From a candidate division TM6 bacterium GW2011_GWF2_30_66 (GTDB taxonomy: Bacteria; Babelota; Babeliae; Babelales; Vermiphilaceae): a stretch of 50,309 nucleotides of DNA. The position numbers were made by a program, and so were the translations under genes. The stretch lies in NCBI GenBank assembly GCA_000989195.1, contig LBOA01000004.1, forward strand, positions 1 to 50,309. Direction: 5' to 3'. Below the pieces are notes generated by a model. The model was given only the letters and a program-made list of their open reading frames with translations, searched no databases and was not told where the DNA came from. Shown piece after piece: positions 44,309 through 50,309 of the stretch (position 1 is the stretch's first letter; every line of letters starts with the position of its first letter).

Positions 44309-45112
44309 TTATAAATTTTCTAAAATTTTTGTTATAAAATAATTTGATACTAAAACCATAATCGAAGACATAACAACACTTTTAGTCGTAGATTCACCAA
44401 CGCCTCTTGCGCCACCATGAGTTCCATAACCCTTGTATGTTCCAACCCAAGTCAAAATTAAACCAAAAATACTTGCTTTAAACATGCCTCCATAAATGTC
44501 TGACATCTCAACGTATCCCCTTATTGCCGACTGATAATCCTCTGGACTCAATCCCAAGGTGTAAACACATACGATATAGCCGCCAATAATTCCACAAAGC
44601 ATTGTAAACAACGCCAATAAAGGCATAACAATAATACTAGCTAAAACCCTAGGAACCATCAAATATTGAAATATATTTATTCTCAAAGTACGCAATGCAT
44701 CTATCTGTTCAGTAATTTGCATTGTTCCAATTTCAGCCGTAATTGCGGATCCAGCCCTACCGGTAACCATCAAGCCAGTTAAAACTGGCCCAAGTTCACG
44801 AATCATACCAAGGGCAACTATCGCACCAATCATATGTTCGCCACCAATACGTCTAAAACCTATATATGATTGCAAAGCTAAAGCCATACCAGAAGAAGCT
44901 CCAGTAAGTGCTACAACAGCCATAGATGATGAGCCTATTTGGACCATTTGAGTTAAAAGTTTAGATATTTTGAGCTTAGTAGAAAATAAGGTTATAAATA
45001 TTCTTGCAAAAAATATTACAAAAGCACCTGCCGCATTGCAAGTATTTATAACACTTCGACCAACAAATTCAAAAAAATTTGAAATCATTCGCCTTATTAC
45101 TCCTATACTCAT
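44309..45112 (-). CDS. mlaE: MlaE-family lipid ABC transporter permease
   Basis: Inner-membrane permease paired with MlaF, 267 residues with five or so hydrophobic segments. It shows the family's GSSSMAVVALTGASSGMALALQ, the signature LMVTGRAGSAITAEIGTMQITEQIDAL, and YGTHGGARGVGESTTKSVV near the end. The ribosome-binding site is weak. It is encoded 43 bases after secG and probably belongs to one transcript with tpiA, secG and mlaF. Confidence 0.95.
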   Translation of the reverse strand: MSIGVIRRMISNFFEFVGRSVINTCNAAGAFVIFFARIFITLFSTKLKISKLLTQMVQIGSSSMAVVALTGASSGMALALQSYIGFRRIGGEHMIGAIVALGMIRELGPVLTGLMVTGRAGSAITAEIGTMQITEQIDALRTLRINIFQYLMVPRVLASIIVMPLLALFTMLCGIIGGYIVCVYTLGLSPEDYQSAIRGYVEMSDIYGGMFKASIFGLILTWVGTYKGYGTHGGARGVGESTTKSVVMSSIMVLVSNYFITKILENL

Positions 45113-45155
45113 ATGTAAAAAATTATAAAATTTACAATAATTTTATAATTTTAAT

Positions 45156-45542
45156 TTATTGTTTTGATGCTTCGCTTGCTGTATTATCCGTTTGCTCAAC
45201 AGGAGCTTCTGTTTTAGGTGTTTTTTTTGCTATATCAGCTGTAGGAGCAATTGGCATTTGTACTTGTTTTTTTGCATACTTATTTTTACCTAAAAAAGTA
45301 TCATAATTAGCCACTTTTGAACCTAATAAAAATAAACCTAAAGAGCCAAACATAAAAATCAAACCTAATACCCATGTAATTTTTTGAAATATATCCTGTC
45401 CACCAGATCCACCAAAAAGCATTTGAGCTCCGCCAAAACTGCTTCCAAGTCCAATTCCGCCCTTGCCTTGCTGAATCAAAATAACCAAGATTAATAATAA
45501 ACAAACAATAATTAAAAATGCAACTAATAATCCGTATAACAT
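45156..45542 (-). CDS. secG: protein translocase subunit SecG
   Basis: Small subunit of the SecYEG channel, 128 residues from the ATG at 45542, with GGGGAA upstream; an in-frame TTG at 45557 overlaps that site and is unlikely. Two membrane helices (about 2-22 and 52-72) flank the conserved loop QQGKGGIGLGSSFGGAQMLFGGSGGQDIFQKITW. The C-terminal 45 residues are a Lys/Pro/Thr-rich polar tail, longer than in many SecG proteins. It follows tpiA, a gene order seen in many bacteria. Confidence 0.93.
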   Translation of the reverse strand: MLYGLLVAFLIIVCLLLILVILIQQGKGGIGLGSSFGGAQMLFGGSGGQDIFQKITWVLGLIFMFGSLGLFLLGSKVANYDTFLGKNKYAKKQVQMPIAPTADIAKKTPKTEAPVEQTDNTASEASKQ

Positions 45543-45648
45543 TATCTTATTCCCCAAAAAAATAATAAAAATTTTAACATCTCAAGCCCATTATATAACT
45601 ATATAAGTTCTATCGCAAGCATGCATAATTATATAATTAAAATATATA

Positions 45649-46392
45649 CTACAATTCTACTATTTTTTTAAACTTTTTAAAATCTAAACTTGCGCTTCCA
45701 ATCAAAAATCCACTTAAATTTTTTATTTTTTTAAAGTTTTGCACGTTTTTTTCGTCTACACTGCCACCATACATAAGCTTTATTTTATTATCTAATTTAA
45801 ATTTACATGCAACTTGCAAAATAAGGTCAAAAACTTCTTCAACATGACAAATTTCTGGCATCATGCCAGTACCAATAGAATAAACTGGTTCATATGCGAT
45901 ATAAAAATCAATATCGCAATAGCCTGCTATAAGTTCAAATACTGCTTCAAGTTGCTCTCTTATTACAATATCATATTTTTTCCCCAAAAAATCTTGCAAA
46001 AACTCTCCTACACAAAAAATTGGTGTTATTTTACTATCTGATAAACGCAATATTTTTACAGCTAACTCTTCAGGAGTCTCTCTTATATATTCTCTAACTT
46101 CACTATGCCCAATAATACAATAAATACAACCAATTTGAGCCAAAGATTCAACCGAAACTTGCCCCGTAAAAGCGCCAGGCTCATTTACAGAACAATCTTG
46201 AGCCCCAATGGATATCTTTGTATCTTTAAATATATCATGAATGCTTTTTATCTGAGTAAACTCTGGAAATAAAACAATTTTTTTATCTTTCAAGCCAGAA
46301 ATAGCTACAAAATCTTCATAATTTTCACCACAAAAACCAATCGCCTTATCAAAAGACATATTCATCTTCCAATTTGCTGCATATATAAACAT
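45649..46392 (-). CDS. tpiA: triosephosphate isomerase
   Basis: Glycolytic enzyme interconverting dihydroxyacetone phosphate and glyceraldehyde 3-phosphate, 247 residues of TIM barrel. The N-terminal substrate residues are ANWKMN, the catalytic His is in IIGHSEVR, the catalytic Glu in AYEPVYSIGTG (Tyr for the usual Trp before the flexible loop), and the phosphate-binding YGGSV and GFLIGSASL close it. It starts a minus-strand group with secG, mlaE and mlaF. Together with eno it indicates that at least lower glycolysis is retained. Confidence 0.96.
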   Translation of the reverse strand: MFIYAANWKMNMSFDKAIGFCGENYEDFVAISGLKDKKIVLFPEFTQIKSIHDIFKDTKISIGAQDCSVNEPGAFTGQVSVESLAQIGCIYCIIGHSEVREYIRETPEELAVKILRLSDSKITPIFCVGEFLQDFLGKKYDIVIREQLEAVFELIAGYCDIDFYIAYEPVYSIGTGMMPEICHVEEVFDLILQVACKFKLDNKIKLMYGGSVDEKNVQNFKKIKNLSGFLIGSASLDFKKFKKIVEL

Positions 46393-46476
46393 ATTTACGC
46401 CAATCTTTAATTATAAATTATATAAAAATAACCATATTATATTCTCATACAATTTATAACATCGACAATTTAAAAA

Positions 46477-46519
46477 TAAAAGAGCATAAAACTTAAATTT
46501 TAAGTTTTATGCTCTTTTA
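46477..46519. terminator. 21-bp perfect inverted repeat, bidirectional terminator
   Basis: Bases 46477-46497 are exactly complementary to 46499-46519, with A- and T-rich outer arms. It lies just past the end of the minus-strand gene at 46543. Confidence 0.9.
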
Positions 46520-46542
46520 ATAAATATTTTAATAAATACCTA

Positions 46543-47103
46543 TTATCTCACTTCAATTTTAGCTAAATCACTATATAAAGACTGTATTTGAGGTTTTATT
46601 CTCTTTATATCTGCTGCATAGGATTTATTTTTATACGCAGATAAACCTTCCATCAATTTGTTTCTTAAAGATATAATTTGACTATCATATTTATCAGTAA
46701 TTTCATCTGCCACTAAACCTTTAACTTCTGTTGCTATTCCAGCGCCTTCTAAGCCCCACCACCACCAATACAAATATGATCCTCCTTCAGGAAGTAAAAA
46801 TAAGGATTTTGGAACAGGTATCATTTTAGACCTATAAACTATAGGGAAAATACCATCAACAAGTCTTACCCATTTAACCATTGTATCTCTACGCCCAAAA
46901 GATATTCCATCTAAACTTTTACCTTCTTTCAATTCAACTTTAAAGATTGCCTTTCCACCAACTGGTATTTCTTTGGTAATACCTTCCACAGAGACAATAA
47001 CTGGATCTCCTGTCTGATTATTTATATCAAAATCGCAAAATAAATTTGCAGAAAACAGCATCAAAAACATTGCATCTGTTAAAATATACACCTTTTTCAT
47101 CAT
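46543..47103 (-). CDS. exported protein of unknown function
   Basis: Not recognised, 186 residues. A hydrophobic signal (about 5-22, ILTDAMFLMLFSANLFC) is followed by a beta-rich domain (FDINNQTGDPVIVSVEGITKEIPVGGKAIFKVELKEG), an aromatic patch (SYLYWWWWGLEGAG, four Trp in a row) and a helical C-terminus. The N-x-T plus IPxGG pattern loosely recalls the N-terminal domain of the two exported proteins at 11848 and 14606, perhaps a shared beta-sandwich. Two adjacent ATG codons both fit AAGGGG. Likely periplasmic; role unknown. Confidence 0.7.
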   Translation of the reverse strand: MMKKVYILTDAMFLMLFSANLFCDFDINNQTGDPVIVSVEGITKEIPVGGKAIFKVELKEGKSLDGISFGRRDTMVKWVRLVDGIFPIVYRSKMIPVPKSLFLLPEGGSYLYWWWWGLEGAGIATEVKGLVADEITDKYDSQIISLRNKLMEGLSAYKNKSYAADIKRIKPQIQSLYSDLAKIEVR

Positions 47104-47178
47104 AAACGTACCCCTTTTGGTTAAAATATTAAAAATATAAATACAACAACTTTTTCTATTATTTCTTTATCTATTATC

Positions 47179-47208
47179 ATGATAACAAATAATATTTACA
47201 AATTGCAA
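47179..47208 (-). promoter_or_regulatory. possible promoter with overlapping palindrome, for the 47103 gene
   Basis: On the minus strand TTGCAA (47208-47203), then 17 bases to TTATCA (47185-47180) or 18 to TATCAT. The perfect palindrome TTATCATGATAA (47174-47185) overlaps the -10 site and could be an operator. Confidence 0.4.
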
Positions 47209-47249
47209 TAGTTTTTTTGTTAAAAGAAAAATTTTTTTGATTTAATAAC

Positions 47250-48539
47250 CTAAAAAGCTTTGTTTCGACGCTGCCTATGATAATTTACAGCAAAATGATG
47301 CGCATAATCCCTTAAGGCGATTAATAATCTACCTATGTCTGTTTTTAGATCAAGATTCACCCCTTCTGGCAAGTTTTTACTAAAAATAGTTTCCTCTCGC
47401 TTTGCCAAACTTGCACAAGGCACATTTTTAACCAAATCAAGAGATAAAATTGCATTTAACTGACCCTTGCCTCCATCAATTAATATAAGATCAGGAAAAT
47501 CTTCCTTTAGCTTATACCTTCTTAAAACAATCTCTTGAAGTGCTGCATAATCATTTTGCTCTTTTATAGAATTTATTTTAAATTTTCTAAATTTATTTTT
47601 ATCTGGTCTACCATTTGTAAATCTAACACATGACCCAACCAAAAAACTGCTTTGAAAATGAGATATATCAAAACAATCTATAGATCTAATTGGCTCATCT
47701 AGCTTAAAAAACTCTTGTAACTTAAGATCAAGCCCCTCAATAGAGTTATAAATCTTACCAACTTGCGATACAGAATCAAAAATCTGATTCTCAAACTTAT
47801 CTTCACTAAATTTTGTTTTTATTGTATTTAAAATAACATCCAAAGTGTCAACATATTCCTGCATATGCTTAGATTTTTCAAACTCTAAATTTTTATTATA
47901 AGTCACAATTTTTTCGTTTAAATCTAATAATATTTTTTTATGATCTTTTTTTAATACATCATGCGCCAACTGGACCCTAAAAAGATAATTTTCTCTATCA
48001 AAATCGCTTTTACAATTTCCAGCACAAAGTCCCAAATGATAATCCAAGCAACCATTTTCAACAAGCTTATTACATAAATTAAGCCTAAAAGTGCATACCA
48101 GATACTCAAACATCTTTTTAGCCTGAAATTTATGTAAAAATGGCCCAAAATAGCGACCCTTAATATCTTTATTTCTAACAAAACTAATTTTTGGTAAATC
48201 TTCATCTGTAAAAACTATATACACAAAAGGCTGTCCATCTTTTAAAAGAATATTAAATTTTGGCTGATATTCTTTGATCAATTGCGCCTCTAAAAGCAAA
48301 GCCTCTGTTTCACTTTTAGTAATTATATAATCTATAGACTCATGTTCTGCAATAAGCATATTAACTTTATGCTCCAAATGGCTTTTTTGAAAATATGAAC
48401 TTACACGCTTTCTTATAGATTTGGCCTTACCAATATAAATAACGCAACCATTTTTATCTTTAAATATATAAATCCCGGACAATTTTGGCAATAACGTTAG
48501 ATCTACCATACTATTAACACTCCATGCAAAACACTCCAT
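47250..48539 (-). CDS. uvrC: excinuclease ABC subunit C, lacking the C-terminal HhH region
   Basis: Nucleotide-excision repair nuclease that makes both incisions with UvrA and UvrB. At 429 residues it is well short of the usual 600. The GIY-YIG domain is at residues 22-37 (GIYIF...IYIG), then the Cys-rich and UVR regions. The RNase H-like 3' half has the catalytic Asp in CFDISHF, Asp in LILIDGGKGQLNA and His in RDYAHHFAVNYHRQRR. The tandem helix-hairpin-helix domain that normally follows is absent, and the protein ends right after the His motif with no in-frame remnant downstream. Start may be ATG 48539 or ATG 48509, the latter having GGAGT before it. Confidence 0.9.
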   Translation of the reverse strand: MECFAWSVNSMVDLTLLPKLSGIYIFKDKNGCVIYIGKAKSIRKRVSSYFQKSHLEHKVNMLIAEHESIDYIITKSETEALLLEAQLIKEYQPKFNILLKDGQPFVYIVFTDEDLPKISFVRNKDIKGRYFGPFLHKFQAKKMFEYLVCTFRLNLCNKLVENGCLDYHLGLCAGNCKSDFDRENYLFRVQLAHDVLKKDHKKILLDLNEKIVTYNKNLEFEKSKHMQEYVDTLDVILNTIKTKFSEDKFENQIFDSVSQVGKIYNSIEGLDLKLQEFFKLDEPIRSIDCFDISHFQSSFLVGSCVRFTNGRPDKNKFRKFKINSIKEQNDYAALQEIVLRRYKLKEDFPDLILIDGGKGQLNAILSLDLVKNVPCASLAKREETIFSKNLPEGVNLDLKTDIGRLLIALRDYAHHFAVNYHRQRRNKAF

Positions 48540-48625
48540 AATTAATATTATTTACAAATATAATATAACATTATTAACAAATAAATGCAAAAACCCTTTA
48601 AATTAAGCACTAAAAACCCCCCCTT

Positions 48626-48653
48626 TTGACTTATGTTCGTAAAAATATATTAT
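48626..48653 (+). promoter_or_regulatory. sigma70-type promoter for the 48712 gene
   Basis: TTGACT (48626-48631), 16 bases, TATTAT (48648-48653). About 55 bases before the ATG. Confidence 0.6.
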
Positions 48654-48711
48654 TTTAAATAAGAAAGTTAAAATTTTTAAACAAATAATAATATTTTTAA
48701 TGGAGGACAAT

Positions 48712-50214
48712 ATGAAAAATACATATTTTTCAAAAATTTCGCTAATATTTTTACTATCAATAGGCTTTTATTCCAATAATTTATTATCTATGGGCAATAA
48801 TCAAGAAGAGATATTAAAACAAATACAACAACAAGAACTAGACAAAATAAATACAATAATAAGTCTAGTTAAAGAAAGCCCATCAATAACATTAGATAAC
48901 TTAATAAAAATGGAATTTAATTTAAGTAATATCGAAAAAGCAAACTTACAATTGAGTAATAATAATTTAGCGACAGAAATAGCACAAAAAAAACAAGACA
49001 ATAAGAATAAACAAACTTCAATAAAACCAGAAAATTCAGATCAACCAAGAGAAGATACTATTGCTAGATTTATCATGGGAGCAGATGGAATAAAAATCCC
49101 TATAGACGATGATAAAACAGATAATTGCGATTTAGCATGTGAAATATTAAATAATCCACAAATAACTGATAAAATTAATTACATTATTGATACGTTAAAT
49201 ATAACGATGGATGAACTTAATTCAATTAAAAAATATTGCGCTAAAAATAAACTAAATATCTTTAATGAAGAAATATGCAATGAAATAGATAAAAAACAGG
49301 AAGAAATTACGAAAAATGAAAGAAAAAAAGATCTAGAAGAAGCTTTAGAAGCGCAACGAAAGCTCGTAGAAGAAGAAGAGTTAAAAGAAAAGTTAAAAAA
49401 AGAAGAAGAAAAAGCAAAAAATCTTGAGCAAAAAAAAGAAGAAATTATAGAGCCAGAAGTTGTTGCCGTGCCTTTAACTCCAGAAGAATTAAGAAAAAAG
49501 AGACTAGAAGCTTTTAACAATAAACAAAAACAAGAAGTAACAGTTGAACCAAAAGTTAATAAACCAGAAGAAATTAAAAAAGAAGTACTTGTTGAACAAA
49601 CTATAACACCAGAACAAAAGGCACTTGAAAAAGAAAAGCTAAAAGCTGAGAAAAAAAATAGAATTAAAGCAAAAAAAGAAAAAATACTAGAAATAATTAG
49701 GCTTTCTAAAAATCTAAAAAATCAAGAAATAATAAATACTCTTGAACAATTAGGCTATAAAGAGAAAAATTTACTTAAATTCATTAATGATAATATAGAA
49801 AAAATAAAACTTGAAAAAGAAACAGAAGAAAAAGATAAAAATAAGAATCCAGAAACAATAAAAGACGAACAATCAGAACTAAACATGGCGCAATTGGCAC
49901 AAGAAAGACTAAGAAAACAATTAACTCAAAAAGAACAAAAAGCTAAAAAAATAGAAGAAGAAACGAAAAAAGATCCAGAAGTAAAGCCTGAAATAAAAAA
50001 ATCGGCTTCTCCTGAAACTACAAAAACTGACACAGACAAAAATAAGACGGCAACTGAAACTCCAAATGGTGAGAATGAGCCTAAAGAAGAAGATTCTAGC
50101 GCAAAAGCAAATTTTAATGACATTGTATCAGACAATAAAGCTATTAAAATTGCACTAGCTATCGCAGCTTCAGTTGCCATAGTATATATATACAGACTTT
50201 TTGCCGATAAATAA
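48712..50214 (+). CDS. exported, C-terminally anchored Lys/Glu-rich coiled-coil protein
   Basis: Not recognised, 500 residues. The start is the ATG at 48712, because GGAGG (48702-48706) precedes it; an ATG at 48700 overlaps that site. A signal-like segment (KISLIFLLSIGFYSNNLL) begins the protein. A helical region to about 160 contains a Cys pair (about 144-149). Next comes a very Glu/Lys-rich coiled coil with repeated EEELKEKLKKEEEKAK blocks. A single hydrophobic helix lies at about 477-493 (IALAIAASVAIVYIYRLF), followed only by ADK. It may span the envelope as a stalk or be tail-anchored. Its stop codon coincides with the apparent 3' end of a group II intron on the other strand, so the original terminus may have been altered. 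Confidence 0.75.
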   Translation: MKNTYFSKISLIFLLSIGFYSNNLLSMGNNQEEILKQIQQQELDKINTIISLVKESPSITLDNLIKMEFNLSNIEKANLQLSNNNLATEIAQKKQDNKNKQTSIKPENSDQPREDTIARFIMGADGIKIPIDDDKTDNCDLACEILNNPQITDKINYIIDTLNITMDELNSIKKYCAKNKLNIFNEEICNEIDKKQEEITKNERKKDLEEALEAQRKLVEEEELKEKLKKEEEKAKNLEQKKEEIIEPEVVAVPLTPEELRKKRLEAFNNKQKQEVTVEPKVNKPEEIKKEVLVEQTITPEQKALEKEKLKAEKKNRIKAKKEKILEIIRLSKNLKNQEIINTLEQLGYKEKNLLKFINDNIEKIKLEKETEEKDKNKNPETIKDEQSELNMAQLAQERLRKQLTQKEQKAKKIEEETKKDPEVKPEIKKSASPETTKTDTDKNKTATETPNGENEPKEEDSSAKANFNDIVSDNKAIKIALAIAASVAIVYIYRLFADK

Positions 50215-50309
50215 TCGGGTAGGAGGAAGTGAGATTACTCACTTCCGACCTCCCACACCACCGTACGTACCGATCGGTATACGGCGGTTCATAAAGCTTC
50301 ACACAGCTC
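50214..50309 (-). mobile_element. 3' end of a group II intron (domains V and VI), truncated by the window edge
   Basis: Read on the minus strand, 50288-50257 folds as a 32-base hairpin with a 9-bp lower stem, a two-base CG bulge and a 4-bp upper stem closing GATC. This is the domain V layout, with CGC as the catalytic triad, as in class IIC introns. It is followed by a domain VI-like stem (GGAAGTGAG at 50225-50233 with CTCACTTCC at 50238-50246). The sequence then ends CCTACCCGAT, the usual 3' boundary. G+C content here is far above the surroundings. The intron's body and any reverse transcriptase lie beyond the window. Confidence 0.72.

Overview
The window is about 50 kb of A+T-rich DNA (roughly 70% A+T by eye), densely packed with genes that use the standard bacterial code. 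It encodes a Gram-negative cell envelope: two secretins, a GspC/GspL/GspM-type platform, MlaE/MlaF, SecG and an outer-membrane beta-barrel. It also holds core metabolism and information genes (idi, atpD, atpC, nfo, aspS, eno, tpiA, dcd, uvrC) and many signal-peptide-bearing proteins with no recognisable relatives. Exported ankyrin-repeat, DUF1186/SEC-C and membrane-anchored AAA+ proteins, plus shortened housekeeping genes, point to a reduced genome with a host-associated life. My best guess is Candidatus Dependentiae (TM6). That is inference from gene content, not a database match.

Layout. 0.2-1.7 kb: idi and an adenylate-kinase-like protein with a hydrophobic N-terminus. 1.7-6.1 kb: a same-strand run of four exported or membrane proteins, two of them related AAA+ ATPases. 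6.2-9.6 kb: atpD, atpC and a HerA-like ATPase; a short palindromic repeat core fills the atpD-atpC gap. 9.7-11.7 kb: an exported unknown, then nfo with a second, interrupted copy of its 3' end that contains a 142-bp repeat element. 11.8-17 kb: two exported paralogues on the minus strand, one fused to a metallophosphatase. 17.1-25.5 kb, plus strand: outer-membrane barrel, aspS, eno, the second repeat copy, an exported ankyrin protein and a GH3 glycosidase. 25.7-27.7 kb: a third signal-bearing AAA+ protein.

27.7-32.2 kb, minus strand: two tandem DUF1186 proteins, a membrane protein and an ABC-2 exporter pair. 32.3-41.7 kb, minus strand: a five-gene secretion or pilus locus in the order GspC-like, secretin, GspL/PilM-PilN-like, GspM/PilO-like, second secretin. 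The motor ATPase, polytopic platform protein and pilins are not in the window. 41.8-43.5 kb: a MoxR ATPase divergent from dcd. 43.5-46.4 kb, minus strand: tpiA-secG-mlaE-mlaF. 46.5-50.2 kb: an exported unknown, a uvrC lacking its C-terminal HhH region, and a Lys/Glu-rich tail-anchored protein. The right edge looks like the 3' end (domains V and VI) of a group II intron on the minus strand, abutting the stop codon of that last gene.

The most unusual material is (i) the signal-bearing AAA+ ATPase set, (ii) the 142-bp inverted-repeat element, with one copy splitting a relic of nfo, one just upstream of the ankyrin gene and its palindromic core between atpD and atpC, (iii) the two-secretin locus, and (iv) the intron end touching a stop codon. 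I found no rRNA, tRNA or CRISPR array.
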